From assembly GCA_029255685.2 (NCBI GenBank), contig CM055318.2:3601001-3665000 (forward strand): DNA of 64,000 nt. The letters run 5' to 3'. The stretch comes from Silene conica. Its lineage: Eukaryota; Streptophyta; Magnoliopsida; Caryophyllales; Caryophyllaceae. The translations under genes were made by a program, and so were the position numbers. Under the pieces are notes generated by a model that was not told the DNA's origin, did not search any database, and saw only the letters and a list, made by a program, of their open reading frames with translations. The stretch's first letter is position 1; each line of letters opens with the position of its first letter. Of the stretch, positions 32,054 through 44,513 are shown piece by piece.

Positions 32054-33776
32054 TGATAACTACGTTATCGGCCCTATTTTCATCACTATTTCCCTTCTCT
32101 TTGTCAAGCCTTTTTGTCGGTTTTTCCGTCTTTATCCTCTTTTTAGCCTCATATATCGTTGCATGCTATTTTCACGGCCTTTCGATGTTTTTGTAGCATT
32201 GTCACGTTATTCTAGGTAATTTGGGGACTTAACGGAAGTGCCGGGTAGCTCACGAGTCGAGAAAATGAGCTTTTGAACCACTCCGGGTGTTCCTAGTTCA
32301 AAGTCGGGTGTAACTCGGGCAGTCAGGTGTTCCTACACCCACCAAAATATCGAAGTCAGGTGTAACTCAGGCAGTCAGGTGTTCCTACACCCGACTTGTC
32401 CAAGCTACACCCAAGAGGAACGAAGAACAAGACTAAGCAAAGAAGGGGGGTGCAACTAGCCCCCATCCGGTGTAGCTCTGGCACGGCCGGTGTTCGCTAC
32501 ACCGGACGGGCCTATTTTGTGCGTTATTTTGTTCTTCTTAAGTGGGCTTTCACCCCCACTTAAGCCTTTGTATATATACTCTAATTTTGAGATTTTTTGT
32601 ATCATACACTCCACATTACAAGCTTAGAATTCATCTTCATTTTACCTTAGTATTTTTAAGTAGAAGCAAGTTTCTAGGGTTTGGGTTTCTTAAGGAGATT
32701 GTTCATCCTTTTTCCGATCATCCTTGTTCTTAATCTTTTGGTATTATAATCTTTACCTTAATCTTTCTTTCAATTTATTTAGTTGTTTTTAATTCCTTTC
32801 TTTTGCCCTTTTCATATCTCATCTTCCACATGCTAGTTGTTCTTATAATTTAGTTTTAATTGCTTGATCATATGTTATTAGCATCTATAATCATCAAAAA
32901 CATGTTTGTCATCATTAGATCGCTTTTATTTATTAGTCTCGAATCCCTAAACATGATTAGTGAGTAGACCCCCTTCTAGGGGGTGATTTGACCTTAAAAT
33001 ATGTTGACTTCTTAAGATGGGTGTTGTGTTGGGTTGTAAAAGGTGAAGGAGTTGAGGTTTATCAAGGGGTTTGACTTGTTTAATGTTTGACTTGGGCTTT
33101 TGAATCGGGAGACTTTTAGCCCTTGACCATCAATGAGAATTGATTAGGTTAGAAGTTGACCACCCTAGTTAGGCTAGTTATCGACCTAGATTGAACCCGA
33201 GAGGGGGAATTTGGGTTGGGTACCCTTGATATTCGGTTGGAAAGCGGTCCTTGAGAGAGGAAGTGGGAAGACCGGGATTTGACTTGTTTTGATCCTTTGG
33301 CCTAGGAAAGAGGGGGGTTGGGGTTTGGCCAACCTTAGTCATCTTAATCCTAGAACCCGGAGTAGTCCGACTCATGAACCCGAGAGGGGTATGGGGAGGC
33401 AATTCTAGTGATACCTAGTGAGCCCGAGAGGGAGTCTTGGTACGAATTAGAGGAGTCACCTCTCAACCCCGTTACCTAAAACAACCGAACAATCATCTAT
33501 TAAAGGAAGTCACATGTGAAATGGTCGAATCACCTCCTAGTTCCTTCTTAATTTGAGTAATTCGTTTTAAATCTTAATCTAGTTTGTTTTTCCTTACTTT
33601 CGTTTACTTATAGTCATTAGTTTTAGTTTCTTAATCTCAATCAAACTCAATATTTATCCGACTTAGCTAAGCACAAAGGTAGAACAATAGGTACTCAACA
33701 ACTACTCCCTGAGGATCGACCCTCGATTATTTGCTACGATTTATCGTGCACTTGCGAGGCTATTTTAAAGTTATCA
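32054..33776 (+). repeat. 5' LTR of the Athila-type element
   Basis: Starts TGATAACTACGTTATCGG (itself a small palindrome) and ends TTATCA. A TATA box lies at 32571-32577. A perfect 10-bp-stem hairpin (CTTAAGTGGG / CCCACTTAAG, 32537-32564) ends seven bases before it. Upstream of that are several GGTGT...ACACC hairpins. Confidence 0.92.
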
Positions 33777-33782
33777 AGTTTT

Positions 33783-33800
33783 TGGCGCCGTTGCCGGGGA
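33783..33800 (+). other. Primer-binding site, Asp-tRNA type
   Basis: TGGCGCCGTTGCCGGGGA, six bases after the LTR, complementary to the 3' end of plant tRNA-Asp. This is usual for Athila-type elements. Confidence 0.85.
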
Positions 33801-33864
33801 GTAACGAATTGATATCTTTTTGTTTAATCTTAGTTTATCCTAGGTCACTTTTTGTTACTAATCC

Positions 33865-36800
33865 TTGAATCGAGTGTGTAGGTGTTGCATGAGTAGAAGA
33901 ACTCGCAAGGTCCAACCGCAATATCCTATAGACCTTGAGATAGAAGCTACCGCAAGACGCCTCAACGCCTTGAAAATAAGGGGATTGATTGAAGTCCCAA
34001 TTGAGGAGGTAACATCATTCGGAGAGAGTTCTCAACCTTCACCTTTTGAGAATCCTTTCCACATTCCCGAGGAAGATACAATGGTAGACCCCGCACCCGT
34101 CGCCATGAGAGACCGTTTAGCCCCAAAAACGGTTGTAAACCCGAGCATAGTTAAACCTCCAATCCAAGCCAACAACTTTGAGTTAAAGGCAACTTTGTTA
34201 CAACTTGTACAAGGGAATCAATTTGGTGGAGGAGCCACCGAAAATCCTAACGAGCACATTAACGACTTTCTCGATAGTTGTGAGATGTATAAGGCCAATG
34301 GTGTGAGTGATGATGCTCTTCGTTTAAGGCTCTTTCCGCATTCCTTGAGGGGAAGTGCCAAGGAATGGCTTAAGAGTTGTGAACCGGAGTCATTGAAGAC
34401 TTGGGATGATGTCTCAAAAGCCTTTCTCAATAAGTACTTTCCACCGCAACGAACCGCAAGGATCAAGAGTGAACTTCAAGGCTTCACACAATTAGATGAT
34501 GAGACGCTTTACGAGGCGTGGGAGAGGTATAAAGCTTTGCAAAGGTTGTGCCCACACCACGGAATCGGAGAGGATGAGCTCATAAACAACTTCTATGAAG
34601 GACTCAACAATGAAATGAAGATGAACCTTGATTCGGGTTCCGGAAAGGGAGCTTTAGATAAGATAGATCACAAGACCGCCAAGGGATTGATTGAAGAGAT
34701 GGCTTCTAGAACCTTTCATTGGAGTCATGATAGGCATAAGAGAAAAGGGAAGTCAAGTGTGGAGACGGCGAGTAACCTTGAGGTCAAAGGGTTGATAGAC
34801 GAATTGAAGCAACAAGTCGCCTTGTTGAGTGTTAACAAGAACCAAGCTCACACTTCAAACAATTCATGCTCAAGCCGTCAACAAGTTTATTATTGTGACT
34901 TTTTTGGAGACCAAGGGCACTCACCCAATGAGTGTCACTTGGTCGGAGGAGATGGAAGTGGTATGGAGCAAGTTAACGGGTTGTGGGAGTCAACCCCGGC
35001 CCAAAGAGCCTTCAATAATAATCAATACCATCCGGGCTTGAGAAACCACCCAAACTTTTCATACAATTCCAACAATATTCAAAATTCAAATTTCCAATCA
35101 AAACCACCACAAAATCCAAATTTTCAAGCACAAAAAACAAATCCAACTTTCAATAATGCACCACCGGGTTTCCAAGGAAAAACCTTTACTCCTAGACCAC
35201 CTTTCCAAACAAAAAACCAACCTTTCCAACAAAACCAACAATTCCCTCAACCACAACAACAATCCTTCCAACAACCTTTTCCACAACAACAAACACAACC
35301 AAAAACCAATCTTGAATCGATGATGGAGCAACTCATGACCAACCAAAATCAATTCATAACCACCTCCAACCAAAGGCAAGATGACACTACCACTTCCATT
35401 AACCAATTGAGAAGCCAAATGCAAGCTTCTCAAAGAATAACCGATAACCAAATCAACCAATTGGCCACTCAAGTGAGTAACAGGCAAGGTCCCAACGGAA
35501 GATTTCCGGGAAAGACCGAAGAAAACCCAAAAACCGTGAACTCTATTCACTTGAGAAGCGGGAGAGAATTGGATGATCGGGTACCGGTAAAGAAGAGAAA
35601 GAGTAGTGTTGACAAACAAGAGAAGGTGGTTGTTGAGACTAGCAAGGAGCCGGAAGAAGACCTTGTGGAGATAGTGGTGGAAACACCAATGGTAATTGAT
35701 GAGCCAAAGAAGGGGGTTGAAGACCCAAAGCCGAGTGTTGTGAAACCTTTTGTGCCTCAAATTCCATTCCCACAAAGGTTGGCGAGAGCAAAGCTTGAAC
35801 AAAAGTATGGGAAGTTCTTGGACTTGATGAAAGACGTGAACATTACCATCCCATTTCTTGATGCCATTAAGGAGATCCCGACTTATGGCAAATTCTTGAA
35901 GGATTTGGTGTCTACCAAGAACTCCCTAAATGCTTTTCAAACGGTGAATGTGTCAAAGGAGTGTAGTGCCATACTAATGAATGGAGCTCCTACCAAGCTT
36001 GAAGACCCCGGGAGTTTTTCTATCCCATGCCTAGTTGGTGATGTCCGAGTTGAGAGAGCTCTATGCGATTTGGGGGCAAGTATTAGCCTCATGCCTTTAA
36101 AAATTTTCAAGAAATTGAAGGACTTTGAGCTTTCTCCTACAAGAGTTTCTCTACAATTAGCGGATAGATCGGTAAGATACCCAATGGGGCTTGTGGAGGA
36201 TGTGCCACTCAAGGTCGGAAAGATAATCATCCCATGTGACTTTTATGTCATGGATATGCCCGAAGACACAAATGTTCCTATTATATTGGGGCGCCCATGC
36301 CTTGCCACGGGAGGTGCCCTAATTGATGTCAAGAACGGGAAGTTGTCTTTACAAGTTGGGGATGATAAGGTGGAGTTTTCTCTAGATAAAGCTATGAGTG
36401 AGCCCTCGGAGGGAAAAGCATGCTACATGGTAGATGTCCTTGAAGATTGTGTGGACAAGAAATTCAATGAAGGGGATGCTAGCTTGCAAGGGTTCCTAGA
36501 AGGAAAAGTGAGAGATTGCAAAGAACATAGGGAATATGCCATGGCTATGGAGGCAACTCCCTTGGAGGAGTCGAACAAGAGATTCGAAAGCTTGAAGAAG
36601 GATGGTAAAGAAGAGGAGAGATCCACGCCTCCTCAAGTGGAGTTGAAACCTCTTCCTTCCACTCTTAAACATGTTTTCCTTGGTCCTAATGACACTTACC
36701 CGATTATTGTTAATAGTGCACTCAATGACATTGAACTTGAAAAATTGCTTGTGGTTGTGAGAAAATACAAGGATGTCATTGGGTACACCATTAATGATAT

Positions 36801-39529
36801 CAAGGGTATTAGTCCCTCTTTTTGCACTCACCGCATCCATCTAGAGCATGAGGATTCGTCATCCATAGAGCCTCAACGCCGCCTTAACCCCACCATGAAG
36901 GAGGTGGTTAGAAAGGAGGTGTTGAAGCTTTATGATGCTAGCATAATTTACCCAATTTCCGATAGTGCATGGGTTAGCCCGGTTCATGTTGTACCCAAGA
37001 AGGGTGGTGTCACGGTAGTGACAAATGAGAACAATGAGTTGATCCCAACAAGAGTCACAACGGGGTGGAGAATGTGTATCGACTATAGGCGCCTCAATAA
37101 GGCAACTAGGAAAGACCACTTCCCCCTTCCTTTTATTGATCAAGTTGGAGAGACTTGCCCAACACTCTCATTTTTGCTATCTTGATGGATTCTCGGGATT
37201 TTTCCAAATCCCAATCCACCCCAACGACCAAGAGAAAACCACATTCACTTGTCCATTTGGTACATTTGCATATAGGCGCATGCCCTTTGGGTTATGTAAT
37301 GCGCCGGCCACATTTCAAAGATGCATGTTAGCTATTTTCTCGGAGTATGTGGAGGATATCATGGAAGTGTTTATGGACGATTTCTCGGTTGTAGGTACAT
37401 CTTTTGATGGGTGTCTAACAAATTTGTCAAAGGTCTTGAAAAGGTGTCAAGAAACCGGTCTAGTGTTGAATTGGGAGAAATGTCACTTCATGGTGACATC
37501 CGGGGTAGTTTTAGGTCATGTTGTGTCAAGTAAAGGCGTGGAAGTTGATCAAGCCAAGATTGAGGTCATTAAGACTTTGCCCCCTCCCACTAGTGTCAAG
37601 GGTATTCGTAGTTTTTTGGGTCATGCCGGGTTTTACCGGAGGTTTATCAAGGATTTCTCCTTGATTGCCCGACCTTTGACACTTTTGCTTGGGAAGGATG
37701 TGCCATTTGTTTTCTCTAATGAGTGTTTGCTTGCTTTTAATAGGCTCAAGGAAGCTTTGGTCTCCGCTCCAATTATGCAACCACCAATTTGGGGTGAGCC
37801 GTTCGAGTTGATGTGTGATGCGAGTGATGTGGCTATAGGCGCGGTCCTTGGCCAAAAGACGGATGGCAAGCTTCATGCCATTTACTATGCAAGCAAGACT
37901 CTCAATGACACTCAAGTGAATTACTCCACCACCGAGAAAGAGCTCCTAGCGGTAGTTTTCGCTATGGAAAAATTCCAGACATATTTGGTAGGAGCGAAGG
38001 TTATAGTCCACACCGATCATGCGGCTTTGAAGCATTTGTTTCTCAAGAAAGAGACCAAGCCAAAATTGATTAGGTGGATCTTGTTACTTCAAGAGTTCGA
38101 TATCGAGATTAGGGATAAGAGAGGTGTGGAGAACGTTGTGGCGGACCATCTCTCTCGGCTATTGAATGAAAATGTAGAGGATGGGCTCCCTATAGATGAT
38201 TCCCTACCCGATGACCAATTATTTGCAATTGCACTTGTGGAAGCCCCTTGGTATGCGGACTTTGTGAATTACCTTGTTTCGGGAATCATCCCACATGACT
38301 ATGACTCGCACAAGAAGAAGAAGTTCTTCCATGATGTCAAGCAATTCTTTTGGGAAGAACCATGTCTCTACAAGTCATGTGCCGATGGGATGATCCGGAG
38401 GTGTATACCGTATGAAGAAGTCGAATCAATTATCAACCATTGTCATGGTATGCCGAGTGGAGGGCATGGAAGTGCTAGAAAAACCGCTTCAAGAATCCTT
38501 CAATGCGGTTTTTATTGGCCAACATTGTTCCATGATGTTGCCTTACATGTGAAGGGTTGTGACAAGTGTCAACGAAGCGGTAATATAACAAGGAGGCACG
38601 AGATGCCGATGAATTTCATTCTTGAAGTGGAAGTCTTTGATGTGTGGGGCATCGACTACCAAGGCCCTTTTCCATCCTCCTATGGGAATGAGTATATCCT
38701 TGTGGCGGTGGATTATGTAAGCAAGTGGGTGGAGGCAATCCCAACCAAGACTTGTGATTCAAAATCCGTCACTAAGCTTTTACAAACCATCATCTTCCCA
38801 AGGTTTGGAGTGCCGAGAATTTTGATAAGTGATAGAGGTAGTCACTTCAAGGAGAGGACCTTGGATGCTCTTCTCAAAAAGCATGGGGTGCAACATAGGC
38901 GAAGCCTTGCCTATCACCCCCAAGCCAATGGTCAAGCCGAAATTTCTAACCGCGAGCTCAAAGTAATCTTAGAGAAAACGGTGAGCCGATCTAGGAAAGA
39001 TTGGGCCATCAAGCTTCACGATGCATTGTGGGCCTATCGCACGGATTTTAAAACACCGATCGGGGCATCACCTTACCGATTAGTGTACGGAAAGTCGTGC
39101 CATCTTCCGGTGGAAATGGAACATAGAGCCCGTTGGGCTATTCGGCAATTGAACTTTGACTTGAAGAGTGCGGGGGAGAAGAGGCTCCTTGATATTAATG
39201 AGCTTGAAGAGTTCCGGTTAGAGGCATATGAAAGCTCTAGGCTCTACAAGGAGAAGACAAAACGATTTCACGATAAAGCCATCATCCGGAGGGAGTTTAA
39301 GGAAGGGGACCTTGTTCTCCTATTTAATTCAAGATTCAAATTGTTTGCGGGCAAATTGAGGTCAAAATGGTCGGGACCGTTCATTGTGAACCGTGTCTTC
39401 CCTTATGGCGCGGTGGAAATCAAAAGTGAAGAGGAAACTTTCAAGGTAAATGGTAACCGCCTCAAGCACTACATAGCCGGAACACCATTTACAAGGGAGG
39501 TAGCCTCTTTCCAAACAAATCTCATCTAA
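33865..39529 (+). other. gag-pol coding region of the Athila-type element
   Basis: Parts in order: gag with the retrotransposon capsid domain (HINDFLDSCEMY, LRLFPHSLRGSAKEWL) and a Gln/Asn/Pro-rich tail; aspartic protease with CDLGASISLMPL and IILGRPCL; reverse transcriptase with the FMDDFSVVG catalytic motif; RNase H ([15 protein letters not shown]); and integrase with a HHCC-type finger, a DYVSKW block and SDRGSHF. Reverse transcriptase before integrase is diagnostic of Ty3/Gypsy. No chromodomain is seen at the end, which fits the non-chromovirus Athila/Tat branch. Confidence 0.9.
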
Positions 39530-39884
39530 TTTCAAACTCTTTCGGTTGTGTAACATTCGGCCCATATGGCTTTCTTGAACTTTTGTGTTGTTTTTTTATC
39601 TTGTTGGTTTGATGATTTTGTGAATATTGTGTAACATTCGGCCCTTTATTTGGCATTTTAATTGACTTTGGTCGAGCCAACGACGTTAAACAAAGGCGCT
39701 TCTTGGGAGGCAACCCATGTCTTTTGTGTTTTTTTTTGTAGGAATCGGAGCTTATTTTGGATTTTTGGTATTTTCGGAGGTATTTTTCGGAATGGTTGAG
39801 TCGATTCGGGACGAAAAAGATGAGAAATTTTGGACTTGGGATTATTTTTTATGGTTTCATTGTGTTTTTCAAGGTATTTGGGGG

Positions 39885-40125
39885 TATCCGGGTGTAACTT
39901 AGCCAAGTCGGGTGTTGGAACACCTGACTGGAGGAGTTACACCCATAGAAAATTTTGAAGTTAGGTGTAAAAGAGGCAGTCGGGTGTTCCTACACCCGAC
40001 TTGGGGGTTGCAACACCGGATGAAGGAGAATTTTCGAAAAAATTGATTTTTTAAAACTGTCCGGTGTAACTCAGGGGTATCCGGTGTAGCTCGGACGCGG
40101 CCGGTGTTCGCTACACCGGACGCCC
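39885..40125 (+). repeat. Hairpin cluster between pol and the third region, similar to the LTR U3 cluster
   Basis: Contains a perfect 9-bp-stem, 4-base-loop hairpin at 39979-40000 (GTCGGGTGT / ACACCCGAC) and CCGGTGTTCGCTACACCGG at 40101-40119. The second sequence occurs unchanged in the 5' LTR at 32487-32505, and the first occurs there with one change. A pyrimidine-rich TTTTTTTTCCAG (about 40145-40156) follows. Confidence 0.8.
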
Positions 40126-40514
40126 CCTTTTTCACGCGCAGGTTGTTTTTTTTCCAGATTTCTTTTGCCTTTCTTCTTTCTTCTTCATTCCAACGCCTCC
40201 TTCACCTCAAGAACACCTTAAACTCCAATTTTTCGGTACACCTTAATCTCCATTGCTCCCTCATTTCTCAATCTTTTTCAATTCCGACTTCGCAACCGTT
40301 CTCCTCTAGTTCCGATCTACATTCTCTAGGTAATACTTTCTTCATTTGCTTCAATTTTTTGCATTTCACCATTAAAGGAGGGTTTGGTAAGTTGGTGTTT
40401 CACCATTTTTGAGCAAGTAACTTCATTTATTTGCTTTACTTTACCTATTTCCGAATTTAATTGTTCTTTTTGCAGATTTTTGGAGCATTCACGTTTTTCA
40501 AGGCCAACATCGAT

Positions 40515-41891
40515 ATGTCGAAGCGTCAACGGAGTGACCCTACGCCTCTAGCTGTGGTATGTCCATCATCATCTTCTTCATCACCTTTTATTCCTACTGT
40601 GCCCTATTCGACTTTTAGATTTTATAATGAAATAAGGCAAGTAGGTTTCCCAAAAAAATCCGAACTAGACAAATTTGATAAGTTGGTGGAAAAGAAGTGG
40701 GAAACCACTAGGTGGGCGGACCCGATAGCTATGAGGGATATGGGCATAGAAGAGGATGTTCGGACCCTTTGTGATACCATAGGAATCCGAGCATTTTATG
40801 ACTCTAATGAATATACCTATGTCGGTCTCACTAGCGAGTTCCTCGCTACGTGGAAATCCGACTTGACTACCTCTCCCCCTTATTGCTCATTCCAACTTAG
40901 GGGAACTAGACATAACTTAACCATTCCCCAATTCGGTGCGTTACTTGGTTTACCAACGGTGATAGAAGGGAGTCATAAGCCTTCAAAGGGGGGTGGCTAC
41001 AGAGATATACGGGAAAATTTGTGGAAGAAGTTAACTTGTCTTCACACACCTTTTGTGGCGGGGCATGCGTACAACCGGAGTTTGAGGAACCCGGCAATCC
41101 GGTACTTTGGTAGGATCCTCTCCAACTCCCTTTTCCCCTCAAAGGAAACCCATTATAATGTAGGTGCCCTAACCCTTGAGCTTCTCCATCAAGCTCTTTA
41201 CCGCACTCATGCTAGAATTGACTTGCCTTCGGCTTTAGCCCACCATTTTGGGAAGATTGCGGATACCCCTCCAGGGCATATTGCTTGTGGGGGAGTGGTG
41301 ACTATGATAGCCCGTGCACTAAACCATGACCTTTCGGGCCTTCCCCGTTATTGTGACCGTAACTTATTGAGTGGGGTTTATCTTAGGATGTTGTTTAAAG
41401 ATAATAACCTTAACCTTTGTCACATAACGGACCTTAGGGCCATGGTGGTGCCTAACACCGCTTGGACTTCCATTTCTGACCAAACCAATTGGGGAATGCC
41501 ACTTCGTTCGGGGGAGTATAGGAAACGGTTTAGGGATGGCGACGATAATCAAGGGTATTGGGACATTGCTTACTATGCCATAGGGGAGGGTGTGATACAA
41601 TATCACACCGACCCCGACTCTGAGGATGAAGCCCGTGCCCCAAAGCAAACGCCCCCTACCCAAGACCAAGGTGCCGGGAGTTCCTCCCAAGGGCACCAAT
41701 GCTTCATGGACGACCCTACCTTCCGAACCCAGTGGGATGACATGTATCAAAGGACCCAAAACATTGAGACTTTGGCCCAACAAGCTTTTGACACCGCTCA
41801 CCTCGCCCATGGAGCGGCCTTGCATGCCAAAAACATTGGGTTGGCTAACCAAGAGCTCATTCGGGCGGGGGTTCGTAGGCAAGATGATTAA
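40515..41891 (+). other. ATHILA ORF-1 family region (third coding region)
   Basis: Encodes about 458 residues starting MSKRQRSDPTP. Features are a plant mobile-domain-like ATHILA ORF-1 core (YVGLTSEFLATW, FGALLGLPTV, IACGGVVTMIARAL) and an acidic to polar C-terminal part. This domain (Pfam PF03078) is known downstream of pol in Athila elements, where it is sometimes called env-like. No signal peptide or convincing membrane segment is visible, so an envelope role is not supported by this sequence. A Pro/Tyr-rich stretch (PYPYDPSRYPPYPPPS) lies shortly downstream, near 42060-42113. Confidence 0.8.
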
Positions 41892-42113
41892 GAGGACCAA
41901 ATGCGGCGTATGCAAATCGACTATCTAAACCCCATGTTCACCAATTCCATGGGGTATGCTCCTACGGGTTATAACCCACACCAACCCACCTACATGCCAC
42001 CCCCGGATTTTGACCCGTACCATCCGGTACATTACCCACCTTATCCGGAGGGGCCGTTCTACCCCTATCCTTATGACCCTTCTCGTTACCCCCCTTACCC
42101 ACCTCCTTCTTGA

Positions 42114-44513
42114 GGTAGACCTTAGTTTGGGGAGGGTACTAGGTGTTGTAGATAGTGGAGACTTAGTGTGGGGAGGTTGCTTCGGTGATAGTCGTTATTT
42201 GCATTCCTTTTCCTAATATCTTTTCTTGCCTATCGTGTGAGCTTGTTGGTCTTTTGTTTGGTGTCTTTGCCTTTGATTTGTCGTTGTTAAGTTGTTGTTT
42301 TTGTCTTGACAATTCGATCATTCGATGCTTTGCCTTGGAAACCTTGAAATTGTTTGATAAGTTTTGTTTTCCTTGAGTTGTAGGTTGGTGATGCCATTCT
42401 CCGGGTGACGTGATTACACCCCTTTTGGAGATGGCCATGATTGTTCCCATTTTGAAAATCCAAATTGCCCCATTTCCTCCTTAAATCCAAATTTATTTTG
42501 CTTTACTTGTTTTTCTTAACCTTAGCTTAAATTAAGTTTTTCTTAGTTTTTCTTATTTAGTTTTTGTTGTTTTTCTTTTCCTAGCCTCCTCTTTATAACT
42601 TGTCCATATAGTTAGTATAGAGGGGAGGCCCCAAAAAAAAAAAAAACCAAAAACATGCTTTTCTTTTTCAACAAATTGAAAACCCAAAAATATTTTGCCT
42701 CTTTTTGTATTTTCCTTCCATGCACTTGTCTCATCGAGGACGATGAGATTTTAGTGTGGGGAGGGGAAATATATTCTTTGTATATATTTCTTTTTGAGAA
42801 AATTTCAGAAAATACAAAAAAAAATTGAAAAACTTGAAAAATCCAAAAATTTTGCATTGTACATATTTTGTGTTTTGTTTGTCCTAACCATTTTCGTAGG
42901 TCGCACACAAGATTGCATCGGAGAAGAAGTTGGTAAAATTACTCTTCCTCTTTCTCTTTTATCCTTCCTTTTCATTTTTCATATTCATATATGGAGGAGG
43001 ATGGGATTACTTGATGATGGGTGTTCCCTTGAGGAACCGTTTTGGAGCTTGGTGTTGTGTGCCTATGTGTTGGTAGGATGATTGCATTAGTTTTGCTTTG
43101 ACATTTAGTTTTATAGTTGCATATGCATTATAACATGTGAATATGTAGTTGCATTTCATGGCATGTAGTTCCTTTAGTTAATTTTTGTTTTTTTTTGAAA
43201 ACCCCTAAGGGGGAATTATGGCAAAAATACCTAGACCTTTACAAATTTTCTTTCGGCTTGTAACTTTGTTTATTTAGAATGGTTTTAAATCACCCTATTT
43301 AGTGCCCCTCTAGTATCTTTCATGACATTTTCCGCTACTAAGTCAAAGGTTTGCATGTGAGTCACCTTGTTCAACCCCATTTTGTTAAGGAGTGTCGATT
43401 AGGTGATCTTGGTGACCTTGGTAGTCTAGGTCGAATGGCAAATCCTAAAAAGTTTTTGATTTTTTTTATGCTCTTTTCACTTATCTTGGTTTTGGAACTC
43501 TTGATCTTGAAAAAAAAAAAAAGAGAAAGAAACCTCAAAAAAAAAATAAGTGTGTTTGATAAAGTCTCTTGGTTTGGATATAGGCTAACACTTCGATGTG
43601 CTTTGGGGGGGATGCCAATACCTTGGTTTCCCGCTTGGTCGTGAATTCGACCTCCCCGAAGACAGAGTGGATGTCCTCCGACAAGCTAACATGTAGAGTT
43701 TAACCGGTTGCCTAATAAGCGATTGGCGAAAACAAAGGGTGTTAGCACGCGTTGGACAAGCCCTATCCGAACCATTTGAGAGCAAAAGAAAAAAAAAAAG
43801 AGAAGAAATAAAAAAAAAGAGAAAAAAAATATAATAAGAGGTAAAATTCCGAGTTTTTCCTAACCTTTATAAAATGAGTTGAGCATTTTACTTCAAGATT
43901 CTTTTTACTTTTGCCATCCCCTCTAGATGAACTTGGAACGAACCACGACTCTTGCTTGACAAGAGTCTAGACCGTCTAATTTTTCACTTCTAAACACATT
44001 GGGGATTCCCTTCCATTTTCATTCGATCGCCTTTGACAAAGTAGTTGGAAGATGCACTTGAAGGTAGCCTAGACTTGCACTATTCTAGGGGTGATTTATA
44101 GCTATCCTTGTAAACCTAGTCACGTACCGAATTAAAATTTGTAAGGAGTATGTGTCTTTGCTTGATTTTCCACTAGGTAGTGACCGCCACCTTGATGAGG
44201 AAGGTGGCATTTCTTTGTGATTGATGCATCTATCTTTTTCTACCTTGTGCTTAAGATTTGGATGCATCACAATTTTGTGCAAGACCCTACTTGCCTTGCG
44301 AGTCGTGCTTTACCTCATGAGCATGATTACGTGAGTTGAAGGGGCGTTGAGTGCGCTAATACTCATGCGGCTAGTTATTTTAGTAGAATTAGGTCCTTTT
44401 TAGTAGTTCCTTTTTGTTCGCTTCGTTCTAGTTTTTTTCCTTTCTTGTGCCCTTTTTCTTGACCTAGACTTGTGCTTACTCGAGGACGAGTAAGGGTTTA
44501 GTGTGGGGAGATT
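42114..44513 (+). other. 3' noncoding part of the Athila-type element
   Basis: About 2.4 kb with T-rich and A-rich runs and two GAGGACGA boxes: CTCATCGAGGACGATGAG near 42731 and CTCGAGGACGAG near 44480. Both are followed by TTAGTGTGGGGAG. The second of these is the polypurine tract at 44501-44513, so the first looks like an internal duplicate polypurine-like site. No coding region is supported. Confidence 0.65.

Noticed and set aside
33178-33402. 74-codon minus-strand frame, also at 45639-45863
   Set aside because: It occurs twice only because it lies in both LTRs of the Athila-type element.
40515-41891. Third coding region of the Athila-type element as a true envelope gene
   Set aside because: No signal peptide, cleavage site or clear membrane segment is visible; it matches the ATHILA ORF-1 family instead.
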